The translations under genes were made by a program, and so were the position numbers. Below are positions 1-9,156 of a stretch of 64,000 bases of DNA, piece after piece. Positions within the stretch are counted from its first letter, which is position 1; every line of letters begins with the position of its first letter. This DNA is from Sphingosinithalassobacter tenebrarum. Lineage in GTDB: Bacteria; Pseudomonadota; Alphaproteobacteria; Sphingomonadales; Sphingomonadaceae. The stretch is taken from contig NZ_CP049109.1 in NCBI RefSeq assembly GCF_011057975.1, positions 2,511,001 to 2,575,000 of the forward strand, read 5' to 3'. The notes under the pieces are model-generated. The model did no database searches and was not told where the DNA came from. It worked only from the letters and a program-made list of their open reading frames with translations.

Positions 1-255
1 CGGCTCGACGCCGAAATATTTGGTGCTGAGCACTTCGAGATTGTGGAGCGCGCGCGGCACGACGGTGGCGACGATCACGGCGGTCACCGCCGAACGGTCA
101 TAGCCTTCGAGCTGGAGCAGCTGGTTGAGCCACACGGCATATTCATCGGCGGTGCGGCGCGGATCGGTGGCGATGCGCCAGCGCGTGCGGATCTCGCCGT
201 CCTCCAGCAGCGCGAAGACGATGTTGGTGTTACCGGCATCGATGGCGAGCAGCAT
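1..255 (-). CDS. coaX: Type III pantothenate kinase, N-terminal part (runs off the window edge)
   Basis: Only the first 85 codons lie in the window; the gene continues past base 1. CoaX phosphorylates pantothenate in the first step of coenzyme A synthesis in the cytoplasm. The protein opens [20 protein letters not shown], and the DAGNTN phosphate-binding loop at residues 6-11 is characteristic of this ASKHA-fold family. The stretch [20 protein letters not shown] also fits the family. The ATG at 255 lies 13 bases downstream of the birA stop, so it is probably the next cistron of the nuo-birA-coaX transcript. This order is common in sphingomonads. Confidence 0.9.
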   Translation of the reverse strand, partial: MLLAIDAGNTNIVFALLEDGEIRTRWRIATDPRRTADEYAVWLNQLLQLEGYDRSAVTAVIVATVVPRALHNLEVLSTKYFGVEP

Positions 256-268
256 TGGGGTGCGTCCT

Positions 269-970
269 TCAGATCAGGAATACGTCGCCGGCGTGCATGA
301 CATGGCGGCCGCCATCGGCCAAGCGCAGGATGAGCGCGCCGTCTCCGGTCAGCCCGGCATAGAGTCCTTCGACAACGCTGCCGTCGGCCTGCCGCGCCTG
401 CAACGCAGTCCCCTCGGGATGCGCGCGCGCTGTCCAGCGGTCGCGGATCGCGACAATCCCCTCCCCGCGCCACCGCGCCAGCCAGCGAGAGAAGCATTCG
501 GCCAGCGTTTCGAGGAACAGCGCCGGATCGGGCGTGGCGCCATAGGCGGCCATGCTCGTCGCGGGCCGTTCGGTATCGGTCGGATGGTGCGCGATATTGA
601 CGCCGACGCCGATCACCACGGCATTGTCGGCGCGTTCGAGCAATATGCCCGAGAGCTTGGCGCCTTCGACCAGCAGGTCGTTGGGCCATTTGAGCAGCAA
701 CGGCGCGTCGGGGAGGAAGGCGCGCACCGCCTCCTCCAGCGCCACCGCCGTCACCAGCGCAAGCGTCGCCGGCGGCGGATCGGCGGGACGGAGCCGAACC
801 AGCGTGCTCGCATAGAGATTGCCTTGCGGCGATACCCAAGCCCGCCCCTGCCGCCCGCGCCCGCCGCTCTGGCGCGCGGCGCGAAGCCAGAGCCCCTCCT
901 CGGCGCCCGAACGCGCGAGAGCGAGCATATCGGCATTGGTAGAGCCCGTCTCCGCGACGGTGCGGATCAT
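269..970 (-). CDS. birA: Biotin--[acetyl-CoA-carboxylase] ligase, catalytic domain only
   Basis: This 233-residue protein attaches biotin to the carrier subunit of acetyl-CoA carboxylase through biotinyl-AMP. The biotin-binding loop [10 protein letters not shown] is at residues 36-45, followed by the conserved LKWPNDLLV segment near residue 95 and GVGVNI near 120. It lacks the N-terminal DNA-binding domain of E. coli BirA, so it should be a ligase without repressor function. I chose the ATG at 970; an in-frame TTG nine bases upstream is possible. It sits between nuoN and coaX, separated from nuoN by a palindromic repeat. Confidence 0.93.
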   Translation of the reverse strand: MIRTVAETGSTNADMLALARSGAEEGLWLRAARQSGGRGRQGRAWVSPQGNLYASTLVRLRPADPPPATLALVTAVALEEAVRAFLPDAPLLLKWPNDLLVEGAKLSGILLERADNAVVIGVGVNIAHHPTDTERPATSMAAYGATPDPALFLETLAECFSRWLARWRGEGIVAIRDRWTARAHPEGTALQARQADGSVVEGLYAGLTGDGALILRLADGGRHVMHAGDVFLI

Positions 971-990
971 GCTACCCAACTATCCACCAC

Positions 991-1080
991 CGTTGGCACT
1001 GAGCCTGTCGAAGTGCCGTTCTTTCTTCGCAACCGATGCGCAAGAGGAGGGCGGCGCTTCGACAGGCTCAGCGTAAACGG
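991..1080. repeat. Palindromic intergenic repeat, family A, copy 1
   Basis: The arms CACTGAGCCTGTCGAAG and CTTCGACAGGCTCAGCG are inverted around a central spacer, so the transcript can form a long hairpin between nuoN and birA. Related sequence occurs at 31478-31568, and a single arm at about 48298-48318. Repeats with this core are widespread between genes in sphingomonads. Confidence 0.8.
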
Positions 1081-1093
1081 CCGCATGCAAGGT

Positions 1094-2539
1094 TCAGAAC
1101 AGCGATTGCGCCGCGATGCTCGTCCAGCTTCCCAGCGGGGCGAGCAGGAACCAGCCCACCGGCGAGATGAACAGCGCCGCGACAGCCAGCAGCGCGCCTT
1201 CGATCGGCCCGGCACGACCCGCATAGGCGGGCGCCGCTTCGTCGAAATACATCACCTTGATGACGCGCAGATAATAATAGGCCGCGATCACCGAGCCGAC
1301 GATGCCCGCAACCGCCAGCGGGAACAGTCCGGCATTCACGGCCGCGATGAACACTTCCAGCTTGGCGAAAAAGCCGAGCAGCGGCGGAATGCCCGCGAAG
1401 GAAAACATGAAGATCGCCATCGCCAGCGCCAGGCCCGGCCGGTTGCGCGACATGCCCGCCATGCTGCTGATCGTCTCGACCGGCTGGCCGCTCTCGTCGC
1501 GCATCTGCAGCACGATGATGAACGCGCCGAGCGTCATCACGATATAGACGGCGAGGTAGAAGAGCACGCTCGCCACGCCCGCCTGCGTTCCCGCGGCAAG
1601 GCCGATCAGCATGAAGCCGACATTGTTGATCGACGAATAGGCGAGCAGCCGCTTGATGTTGTTCTGCCCGATCGCGGCGATCGCACCGAAGAAGATCGAG
1701 GCGAGCGCGGCGAAGACGACGATCTGGCGCCAGTCCGAGACCGCGGGCGCCATCGCTTCCATCGCGACGCGCACCGCCATCGCCATCGCCGCGACCTTGG
1801 GCGCCGAGGCGAAGAAAGCCGTCACCGGCGTCGGCGCGCCTTCGTAAACGTCGGGCGTCCACATGTGGAACGGCACCGCCGACACCTTGAAGGCGAGCCC
1901 GGCAAATACGAACACCAGCCCGAAGAGCAGCCCCAGCGACTCTTCGCCCGCATAAGCATCGGCGATCCCGTCGAACAGCGTCGTGCCGCTGAAGCCGTAC
2001 ACCAGCGAGATGCCGTAGAGCAGGATGCCCGAGGCCAGCGCGCCGAGGACGAAATATTTGAGCCCCGCTTCGGCCGAGCGCGTGTCATGCCGCATGAAGC
2101 TCGCCAGCACATAGGCGGCAAGGCTCTGCAGTTCGAGCCCGACATAGAGGGTGATCAGGTCGCCCGCCGACACCATCATTCCCATGCCCGCGGCGGAGAA
2201 AAGCATCAGCACGGGATATTCCGGGCGCAGATCGTCGCCCGAGGTCTGCTCGAAGAATTTGGGAGCGATGATGATCGCCACCGCTGCCGCGCCGAAGATC
2301 AGCACCTTGGCGAAGGCCGCGAAGGCATCGGCGCGATAGAGGCCGTAAAACGCCTCGCCGCCCGCCGAAGCCGGCCCGAACAGCGCGATGCCCGCGCCGA
2401 CCAGCGCCAGCACCGACACGAAGCTGACCGCGCGCGTCACGGCCTGTCCGCCCCAGGCGGCGATCAGCATCAGCAATATGCCCGACACAGCGAGCACCAG
2501 CTCGGGCAGCGCCATTGCGAGTTGGGTGGCGTAGCTCAT
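1094..2539 (-). CDS. nuoN: NADH-quinone oxidoreductase subunit N
   Basis: A 481-residue antiporter-like membrane subunit of complex I, one of three large proton-pumping subunits (with NuoL and NuoM). It is hydrophobic throughout, with about 14 predicted helices. It carries the family core, including a lysine-bearing helix (YVLASFMRHDTRSAEAGLKY) and the QNNIKRLLAYSSINNVGF segment. Its ATG overlaps the nuoM stop by one base (TGATG), which indicates translational coupling. It is the last nuo gene; birA follows after a palindromic repeat. Confidence 0.97.
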   Translation of the reverse strand: MSYATQLAMALPELVLAVSGILLMLIAAWGGQAVTRAVSFVSVLALVGAGIALFGPASAGGEAFYGLYRADAFAAFAKVLIFGAAAVAIIIAPKFFEQTSGDDLRPEYPVLMLFSAAGMGMMVSAGDLITLYVGLELQSLAAYVLASFMRHDTRSAEAGLKYFVLGALASGILLYGISLVYGFSGTTLFDGIADAYAGEESLGLLFGLVFVFAGLAFKVSAVPFHMWTPDVYEGAPTPVTAFFASAPKVAAMAMAVRVAMEAMAPAVSDWRQIVVFAALASIFFGAIAAIGQNNIKRLLAYSSINNVGFMLIGLAAGTQAGVASVLFYLAVYIVMTLGAFIIVLQMRDESGQPVETISSMAGMSRNRPGLALAMAIFMFSFAGIPPLLGFFAKLEVFIAAVNAGLFPLAVAGIVGSVIAAYYYLRVIKVMYFDEAAPAYAGRAGPIEGALLAVAALFISPVGWFLLAPLGSWTSIAAQSLF

Positions 2540-4077
2540 CAGTGCGCCTCCCCGTGCGCGGCGTCTTCATGCGTTGCAGGGGCGGCCGGATGGCCTTCGG
2601 TCGGTTGCGAATCCCCGGCCGGTTTGGCGCGGTCGATCCGTTCGAGCAGTATTTGCGTATCCTGGCGCATCGGCGCGAGGAAGCTTTCGGGATAGACGCC
2701 CATCCACAGCACCACCGCTGCGATCGGCGCCAGCAGCCACAGCTCGCGCGCCGAAAGATCGGGCATCGCGGCGGCATCGGCATTCTTCTGCTCGCCGAAC
2801 ACGACGCGGCGATAGAGCCACAGCATGTATCCGGCGCCGAGAATGATACCGGTGGTGCACAGCAGCGTGATCGTCGTCGACACCTGATAGGCGCCCATCA
2901 GCGCCAGCAGTTCGCCGACGAAGTTGCTCGTCCCCGGCAGGCCGATCGCCGCCATCGTGAAGAGCAGGAACAGCACGGCATAGCGCGGCATATTGATCGC
3001 AAGCCCGCCATAACGGTCGATCTCGCGCGTATGCAGCCGGTCGTAGATCACACCGACGCACAGGAACAGCGCGCCCGAAACAAGGCCGTGGCCGAGCATC
3101 ACCATCATCGCGCCCTGAATGCCCTCTGCGTTGAAGGCGAACAGGCCGACCGTGACGATCGCCATATGCGCGACCGACGAATAGGCGATCAGCTTCTTCA
3201 TGTCGCTCTGCACCAGCGCGACGAGGCTGGTATAGATCACTGCCACCGCCGAGAGGCCGAAGACCAGCCAGACGAGCTGCGCCGAGGCTTCGGGAAACAT
3301 CGGCAGCGAGAAGCGCAGGAAACCATAGCCGCCGAGCTTCAGCAGCACGCCCGCCAGGATCACCGACCCCGCCGTCGGCGCCTGAACGTGCGCGTCGGGA
3401 AGCCAGGTATGGACCGGCCACATCGGCATCTTCACCGCGAAGGACGCGAAGAAGGCGAGCCATAGCCATGTCTGGACATGCGCAGGGAAATCGGTCTGCA
3501 TCAGCTCGGGGATCGACGTCGTGCCGGTCGACATGATCATGTAGATCATCGCGATCAGCATCAGCACCGATCCGAGCAGCGTGTAGAGAAAGAATTTGAA
3601 CGACGCGTAGATGCGGTTCACGCCGCCCCAGACACCGATGATCAGGTACATCGGGATCAGGCCGGCCTCGAAGAAGATGTAGAAGAGGAACAGGTCCTGC
3701 GCTGCGAAGGTGCCGATCATCAGCACTTCGGTGAACAGGAACAGCGCCATATATTCCGACACGCGATCCGTAATCGCCTTCCAGCTCGCGCCGATGCAGA
3801 TCGGCATCAGGAAGACGCTGAGCAGGATCAGCAGCAGCGCGAAACCATCAATGCCAAGCGCCCAGCCGAAGCGGCCGAAGATCGGCACGAATTCGACGAA
3901 CTGCCACTGCGCGCCCCCGATGTCGAAGCTCGCCCAGAGGATCGCGCCAAGCACCAGATCGACCAGCGTGGCCGCCAGCGCGATCACCCGCGCGGTCGAA
4001 GCGCCGACGAACAGGCACGCCACCGCCGCTACGGCCGGAACCGCGAGCATCACCGAAAGGATGGGGAAGTTTTCCAT
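2539..4077 (-). CDS. nuoM: NADH-quinone oxidoreductase subunit M
   Basis: A 512-residue antiporter-like subunit of the complex I membrane arm. Recognisable segments include LFLFYIFFEAGLIPMYLIIG (the helix with the conserved acidic residue), MPMWPVHTWLPDAHVQAPT and QSDMKKLIAYSSVAHMAI. The length matches the family. The last 30 or so residues form a hydrophilic, His- and Glu-containing tail. It lies 12 bases downstream of nuoL and ends by overlapping nuoN. Confidence 0.97.
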   Translation of the reverse strand: MENFPILSVMLAVPAVAAVACLFVGASTARVIALAATLVDLVLGAILWASFDIGGAQWQFVEFVPIFGRFGWALGIDGFALLLILLSVFLMPICIGASWKAITDRVSEYMALFLFTEVLMIGTFAAQDLFLFYIFFEAGLIPMYLIIGVWGGVNRIYASFKFFLYTLLGSVLMLIAMIYMIMSTGTTSIPELMQTDFPAHVQTWLWLAFFASFAVKMPMWPVHTWLPDAHVQAPTAGSVILAGVLLKLGGYGFLRFSLPMFPEASAQLVWLVFGLSAVAVIYTSLVALVQSDMKKLIAYSSVAHMAIVTVGLFAFNAEGIQGAMMVMLGHGLVSGALFLCVGVIYDRLHTREIDRYGGLAINMPRYAVLFLLFTMAAIGLPGTSNFVGELLALMGAYQVSTTITLLCTTGIILGAGYMLWLYRRVVFGEQKNADAAAMPDLSARELWLLAPIAAVVLWMGVYPESFLAPMRQDTQILLERIDRAKPAGDSQPTEGHPAAPATHEDAAHGEAH

Positions 4078-4089
4078 GTGCCGGGCCCC

Positions 4090-6210
4090 TTACCGCGTAA
4101 TGACCCAGGTGAGCGCGCCCGCGAGCCCGATCAGCATGATGAAGGCATAGGTATAAACATATCCCGATTGCAGCCTGCCCGCGATGCCGCTCCCGCGCTG
4201 GACCGCCCAGGCAAGGCCGTTGGGGCCGAGCCGGTCGATCGTGCCCTCGTCGCCCGCCTTCCAGAAGAGGCGACCCAACCACATCGCAGGCTTCACGAAC
4301 ACGACATTGTAGAGCTCGTCGAAATACCACTTCTTCAGCAGGAAGGTGTGGAGCACGCTGAAGGTCGACGCCATCGCCACCGGGAAACGCGGATTGGCGA
4401 TATAAGCGTACCAGCCGATGAACAGCCCGATCAGCATCGCAATCGTCGCGGAGAGCTTCACCAACACCGGCACTTCGTGCATCGCATGCGCCAGATGCTC
4501 GTTGAAGAACAGGCTGCCGGCCCAGAAATTCCCTTCGGCCTCGATGAAGAAGCCGTGGAAGACCAGCCCCGCGAACACCGCGCCGAGCGACAGCAGTAGC
4601 AACGGGATCAGCATCACCCACGGGCTTTCGTGCGGGTGATAGCCGCCGGTGCCCTCGGGCATGTCTTCGTGCGACGGCGCGTGATGGTCGGGCGCATGGC
4701 CGGCATCTTCGGCCTTCGGATTGTCGACGACCTCATGGCCATGCGCATGCGCGTCGACCTGCCCCGGCGCCGCGTCATGGCCGTGATGATGCGCGTCGTG
4801 CACCGCATGCTGGACATGCTCCGAGCCCGCCCAGCGCGGCTTGCCGTGGAAGGTCAGGAAGACGACGCGCCACGAATAGAAGCTGGTAAGCAGCGCAACG
4901 ATCACGCCGACCCAGAAGGCCGGCATCGCGCCCGCCGCATAGGCCGCTTCGATGATCGCGTCCTTCGAATGGAAACCGGCGAAGCCGAAATTGGCGAAGC
5001 CGAACAGGCTGCCCGGGATACCGACGCCGGTAATCGCGAGCGTGCCCGCCATCATCGTCCAGTAGGTGATCGGGATGCTTTTGCGCAGGCCGCCATAATA
5101 GCGCATGTCCTGCTCATGGTGCATCGCGTGGATCACCGAACCCGCGCCGAGGAACAGCAGCGCCTTGAAGAAGGCGTGGGTGAACAGGTGGAACATCGCC
5201 GCGCCGTACATGCCGACGCCCGCGGCGAAGAACATGTAGCCGAGCTGCGAACAGGTCGAATAGGCAATGACGCGCTTGATATCGGTCTGCACGAGCCCGA
5301 CGGTGGCGGCGAAGAAACAGGTTGCGGCGCCGATCACGGTAACGAACGTCATCGCGGCTTCGCTGGTTTCGAACATCGGCGACAGGCGGCACACCATGAA
5401 CACGCCCGCCGTCACCATCGTCGCGGCGTGGATCAGCGCGGAAACCGGCGTCGGACCTTCCATCGCGTCCGGCAGCCAGGTGTGGAGGCCGAGCTGCGCC
5501 GATTTGCCCATCGCACCGATGAACAGAAGGATGCACAGCAGCGTCATCGTATCCACGCGCCCGCCGAGGAAACCGATGGTCGAACCGGCCATGCCCGGCG
5601 CGGCTTCGAGGATTTCGGGAATTGAAATCGTCCCGAACACCAGGAAGGTGCCGAAAATCCCCATCATGAAGCCAAGGTCACCGACGCGATTGACGACGAA
5701 CGCCTTGATCGCGGCGGCATTGGCGCTGGGCTTTTTGAACCAGAAACCGATCAGCAGATACGAGGCGAGACCCACGCCTTCCCAGCCGAAGAACATCTGT
5801 AGCAGGTTGTTGGCGGTCACCAGCATCAGCATCGCAAAGGTAAACAGCGAGAGATAGGCAAAGAAGCGCGGCTGATCCGGGTCCTCGCTCATATAGCCCC
5901 AGCTATAGAGGTGGACGAGCGCCGAAACGCTGGTGATCACCACCAGCATGACCGCCGTCAGCGCATCGACGCGCAGGCCCCAGCTCACATCCAGATCGCC
6001 CGACGCGATCCAGGTGAAGACCGGCGCGACGCTTTCGGTGCCGGTACCGCTCAGAAACGGAATGAAGATCGACCAGCTCAGCGCGCAGGCGATGAACAGC
6101 GCACCCGTCGTCACCAGCTTCGGAAACGCAATGCCGAACCCGCGATTGCTCAAGCCCGCGACAAGGAATGCCAGCAGCGGCAGCAGCAGAATGAAATGAA
6201 TTGCTTGCAC
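4090..6210 (-). CDS. nuoL: NADH-quinone oxidoreductase subunit L with a histidine-rich loop
   Basis: A 706-residue distal antiporter-like subunit of complex I. Conserved segments include [39 protein letters not shown] and [20 protein letters not shown]. It is somewhat longer than E. coli NuoL because of a hydrophilic insertion at about residues 460-530 between membrane helices. That stretch has about 16 histidines and many acidic residues (for example [13 protein letters not shown]). The rest looks normal, including the C-terminal amphipathic helix region. It lies seven bases after nuoK. Confidence 0.97.
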   Translation of the reverse strand: MQAIHFILLLPLLAFLVAGLSNRGFGIAFPKLVTTGALFIACALSWSIFIPFLSGTGTESVAPVFTWIASGDLDVSWGLRVDALTAVMLVVITSVSALVHLYSWGYMSEDPDQPRFFAYLSLFTFAMLMLVTANNLLQMFFGWEGVGLASYLLIGFWFKKPSANAAAIKAFVVNRVGDLGFMMGIFGTFLVFGTISIPEILEAAPGMAGSTIGFLGGRVDTMTLLCILLFIGAMGKSAQLGLHTWLPDAMEGPTPVSALIHAATMVTAGVFMVCRLSPMFETSEAAMTFVTVIGAATCFFAATVGLVQTDIKRVIAYSTCSQLGYMFFAAGVGMYGAAMFHLFTHAFFKALLFLGAGSVIHAMHHEQDMRYYGGLRKSIPITYWTMMAGTLAITGVGIPGSLFGFANFGFAGFHSKDAIIEAAYAAGAMPAFWVGVIVALLTSFYSWRVVFLTFHGKPRWAGSEHVQHAVHDAHHHGHDAAPGQVDAHAHGHEVVDNPKAEDAGHAPDHHAPSHEDMPEGTGGYHPHESPWVMLIPLLLLSLGAVFAGLVFHGFFIEAEGNFWAGSLFFNEHLAHAMHEVPVLVKLSATIAMLIGLFIGWYAYIANPRFPVAMASTFSVLHTFLLKKWYFDELYNVVFVKPAMWLGRLFWKAGDEGTIDRLGPNGLAWAVQRGSGIAGRLQSGYVYTYAFIMLIGLAGALTWVITR

Positions 6211-6217
6211 CGGACGT

Positions 6218-6523
6218 TTACCCCTTCATCCGGTTGACGTCGTCGACCGCGATCGATCCGCGGCTGCGGAAATAGATGACGAGAATGGCGAGGCCGATGG
6301 CGGCTTCGCCCGCCGCGACCGTCAGCACGAACATCGCGAAAACCTGCCCGACCAGATCGTTGAGCGCCGACGAGAAGGCGACGAGGTTCAGATTGACCGA
6401 TAGCAGGATCAGCTCGATCGCCATCAGGATGACGATCAGGTTCTTCCGGTTGAGGAAGATGCCGAGCACGCCGATCGTGAACAGGATCGCCGATACGACC
6501 AGATAATGGGTGACGCCGATCAT
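6218..6523 (-). CDS. nuoK: NADH-quinone oxidoreductase subunit K
   Basis: A 101-residue, three-helix complex I membrane subunit. The conserved glutamates are visible in [15 protein letters not shown] and [14 protein letters not shown]; these belong to the proton path near the quinone module. The length is typical. It is separated from nuoJ by 172 bases containing a large palindromic repeat and followed seven bases later by nuoL. Confidence 0.97.
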   Translation of the reverse strand: MIGVTHYLVVSAILFTIGVLGIFLNRKNLIVILMAIELILLSVNLNLVAFSSALNDLVGQVFAMFVLTVAAGEAAIGLAILVIYFRSRGSIAVDDVNRMKG

Positions 6524-6535
6524 AGAGCTTCTCCA

Positions 6536-6684
6536 TTCCTCCCCCGGAGGGGGAGGGGGACCATGCGGAGCATGGTGGAGGGGTAAGTGCGGCAGGCGGA
6601 AAGGCCGATAGCCGAGCGGTGCGCGCGGGGCAGATTACCCCTCCACCGCTTCGCGGTCCCCCTCCCCCTCCGGGGAAGGAATTT
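6536..6684. repeat. Palindromic repeat, family B, copy 1 (inside the nuo operon)
   Basis: The outer arms TTCCTCCCCCGGAGGGGGAG and CCTCCGGGGAAGGAA, with inner arms TGGAGGGGTAA and TTACCCCTCCACC, form a roughly 150-base imperfect palindrome. It fills the gap between nuoJ and nuoK. Further copies are at 45691, 48353, 49435 and 51273. In RNA it could make a long GC-rich stem and affect mRNA stability within the operon. Confidence 0.85.
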
Positions 6685-6695
6685 GGCAGTCGCCA

Positions 6696-7307
6696 TCACA
6701 GCTCGACTCCCTTGCCCACCGGCGCATCGACCATCTTCACCGCGTCCTTCGACCGGCGGTTGATCTGCGCGCTGATATTCTGCGGTTTCACGCCGGGGCG
6801 GTGGCGATAGGTCAGCACGATCGCGCCGATCATCGCGACCAGCAAGATCAGGCCCGCCGCTTCGAATGCGAACAGATAGCGCGAATAGAGCAGCTGCCCG
6901 ACCGCCTCGATATTCGGCACCGCGTCGTCGGTGGCGGCGATGCGGCGCCCCAGTTCGAGCCCGCCGACTTTCCACGCGCTCACCGCGATGATGATCTCCG
7001 CCGCCAGCGCGACCGCGAGCGCAAGCCCGACCGCGGCATAACGAACGACCCCCGCCCGCAATTCGGCGAAATCGATGTTGAGCATCATCACGACGAACAG
7101 GAAGAGCACCGCGACCGCGCCGACATAGACGATGACGAGCAGCATCGCGATGAACTCGGCCCCGGCGATCAGCATCAGCCCGGCGGCGTTGAAGAACGCC
7201 AGGATCAGCCACAGCACCGAATGGACCGGATTGCGCGAGAAAATCACCATCACCGCGGACGCGATGACGACGATGGCGAACAGATAGAAGGCGAGTGCCT
7301 GGATCAC
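6696..7307 (-). CDS. nuoJ: NADH-quinone oxidoreductase subunit J
   Basis: A 203-residue complex I membrane subunit with five predicted helices. The family signature helix is present around AMLLVIVYVGAVAVLFLFVV, containing the pi-bulge and YVGA motif of TM3. The C-terminal tail is hydrophilic (HRPGVKPQNISAQINRR). It lies 33 bases downstream of nuoI. Confidence 0.96.
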   Translation of the reverse strand: MIQALAFYLFAIVVIASAVMVIFSRNPVHSVLWLILAFFNAAGLMLIAGAEFIAMLLVIVYVGAVAVLFLFVVMMLNIDFAELRAGVVRYAAVGLALAVALAAEIIIAVSAWKVGGLELGRRIAATDDAVPNIEAVGQLLYSRYLFAFEAAGLILLVAMIGAIVLTYRHRPGVKPQNISAQINRRSKDAVKMVDAPVGKGVEL

Positions 7308-7340
7308 GGAATCGGATGGCCCCTGATAGATGCGGTGCGC

Positions 7341-7826
7341 TTAACGATACGGCGCGTCGGCGGCAAGGTTCGCCGCGATGGCGCTTTCCCACCGGTCGCC
7401 GTTCGCGAGCAGTTTTTCCTTGTGGTAGACGAGTTCCTCACGGGTTTCCGTGGCGAATTCGAAATTCGGGCCCTCGACGATCGCGTCCACCGGGCACGCT
7501 TCCTGGCACAGCCCGCAATAGATGCACTTCACCATGTCGATGTCGTAGCGAGTCGTGCGGCGGCTGCCGTCGTCGCGCGGTTCGGCCTCGATCGTGATCG
7601 CCAGCGCCGGGCAGATCGCCTCGCACAGCTTGCACGCGATGCAGCGCTCCTCGCCGTTCGGATAGCGGCGCAGCGCATGCTCGCCCCGGAACCGCGGCGA
7701 AATCGGGTTCTTCTCGTACGGATAGTTGATCGTCGCCTTGGGCTTGAAGAAGTAGCGCAAGGTCAGCGCATGCGCCTTGATGAACTCCCACAGCGTGAAG
7801 GAGCGAATGGTTTGCGCGAAACTCAT
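7341..7826 (-). CDS. nuoI: NADH-quinone oxidoreductase subunit I (two 4Fe-4S clusters)
   Basis: A 161-residue ferredoxin-like subunit of the peripheral arm that carries clusters N6a and N6b and passes electrons to NuoB. The two CxxCxxCxxxCP motifs are at Cys62-65-68-72 and Cys101-104-107-111. The N-terminal amphipathic helix ([18 protein letters not shown]) fits membrane docking. Its ATG overlaps the stop of an upstream small secreted protein gene by four bases. Confidence 0.98.
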   Translation of the reverse strand: MSFAQTIRSFTLWEFIKAHALTLRYFFKPKATINYPYEKNPISPRFRGEHALRRYPNGEERCIACKLCEAICPALAITIEAEPRDDGSRRTTRYDIDMVKCIYCGLCQEACPVDAIVEGPNFEFATETREELVYHKEKLLANGDRWESAIAANLAADAPYR

Positions 7827-8110
7827 GGAATAGAATCTTCCGTTTTCTCACATCGTTTTGGGGTACCGGCAATGACTTCATCACTTATACGCCGTATCCA
7901 AACAGTTTGATTAGAGCCGTCGTCGAGAACAAACTTCTCAATCAGCTCAATGCATCCTGTTACGGTATCGAAAACCACCGCCGGCATTTCGCCCGAGGCC
8001 GGTACAAACTGAAAGCGCCCGACTGTTGCCTCGCCATTCTCATCTGCAGCAACCTGCGCTCCAGCGACCGGCGAGAAAAGCAACATAAAGGCAACCGCCA
8101 AGAAGCGCAT
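7823..8110 (-). CDS. Small secreted protein encoded between nuoH and nuoI
   Basis: A 95-residue protein I do not recognise. It begins [19 protein letters not shown], a clear Sec signal peptide with an AxA-type cleavage site, leaving a mature protein of about 75 residues with two cysteines (in [11 protein letters not shown] and [11 protein letters not shown]). The ATG overlaps the nuoH stop by one base; a GTG three bases upstream is an alternative start. Its stop overlaps the nuoI start (ATGA). It is therefore likely co-translated with complex I genes. Function unknown; it should be periplasmic, on the far side of the membrane from the peripheral arm. Confidence 0.8.
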   Translation of the reverse strand: MRFLAVAFMLLFSPVAGAQVAADENGEATVGRFQFVPASGEMPAVVFDTVTGCIELIEKFVLDDGSNQTVWIRRISDEVIAGTPKRCEKTEDSIP

Positions 8111-9156
8111 CACAGCCCCACCCGCATCAGCATCAGATAGCCCGACACGAGGAACACGAAGAACAGCGACAGCGGCAGGAAAATCTTCCAGCCCAGCCGC
8201 ATCAGCTGGTCATAGCGATAGCGCGGGACGGTCGCCTTCACCCAGCTGAAGCAGAAGAAGAAGAACAGGATCTTGGCGAACAGCCAGATGATTCCCGGCA
8301 CATAATAGAGCGGCGCCCAGTCGATCGGGGGCAGATAGCCGCCCCAGAACAACGTCGCGTTGAGCGTGCACATCAGGATGACGTTGGCATATTCGCCGAG
8401 CCAGTAGAGCGCGAAGGCCATCGACGAATATTCGGTCTGATAGCCCGCGACGAGCTCGCTCTCCGCCTCGGTCAGGTCGAACGGCGCGCGCTGCGTCTCG
8501 GCGAGGCTCGAGATGAAGAACACCACCGCCATCGGGAAAAGCAGCGGGTTCAGCGCATAGGCGTTGATGAAGCCGAGGATATGCCCCCTTTGCCCCTCGA
8601 CGATGCCGCCGAGATTGAACGTCCCCGCCCACAGCACCATCGCGATCAGCACGAAGCCGATCGAGACTTCGTAGCTGACCATCTGCGCCGCGGCGCGGAT
8701 CGCCGAGTAGAAGGGGTATTTCGAGTTGGACGCCCAGCCCGCGAGGATGATCCCGTAAACGCCGAGCGACGACGCCGCGAGCACGTAGAGCAGCCCGACA
8801 TTGATGTCCGCCAGCGCCCATCCCGCCTGGAACGGCACCACCGCCCAGACGATCAGCGCCACCGTGAAAGTGATGATCGGCGCGAGCAGGAACAGCCCCT
8901 TGTTCGCGGCCGCCGGAATAATCGTTTCCTGAAGGAAGACCTTGAGCCCGTCAGCGAAGCTTTGCAGCAGCCCGAACGGCCCGACGACATTGGGCCCCTT
9001 GCGCAGCGCCATCGCCGCCCAGATCTTGCGATCGGCGTAGATGATCATCGCCACCGCCAGCATCAGCGGCAGCGCGATCAGCAAAATGTCGATGATCGTG
9101 GCGATGAACCAGGCCCAGCCATAGGGCAGGCCGAGATAGGTGAACCAGCTGGTCAT
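8110..9156 (-). CDS. nuoH: NADH-quinone oxidoreductase subunit H
   Basis: A 348-residue membrane subunit that forms the quinone chamber with NuoB and NuoD. Conserved parts include [41 protein letters not shown] loop residues (here [20 protein letters not shown]) and [14 protein letters not shown]. The frame is open further upstream, but the ATG at 9156 overlaps the nuoG stop (ATGA) and gives the normal N terminus [10 protein letters not shown]. It has about eight membrane helices. Confidence 0.97.
   Translation of the reverse strand: MTSWFTYLGLPYGWAWFIATIIDILLIALPLMLAVAMIIYADRKIWAAMALRKGPNVVGPFGLLQSFADGLKVFLQETIIPAAANKGLFLLAPIITFTVALIVWAVVPFQAGWALADINVGLLYVLAASSLGVYGIILAGWASNSKYPFYSAIRAAAQMVSYEVSIGFVLIAMVLWAGTFNLGGIVEGQRGHILGFINAYALNPLLFPMAVVFFISSLAETQRAPFDLTEAESELVAGYQTEYSSMAFALYWLGEYANVILMCTLNATLFWGGYLPPIDWAPLYYVPGIIWLFAKILFFFFCFSWVKATVPRYRYDQLMRLGWKIFLPLSLFFVFLVSGYLMLMRVGL

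Noticed and set aside
125..2695. An 856-codon open frame on the plus strand
   Set aside because: It is antisense to birA and nuoN, Arg/His-rich, and crosses several gene borders and a repeat. No family resemblance.
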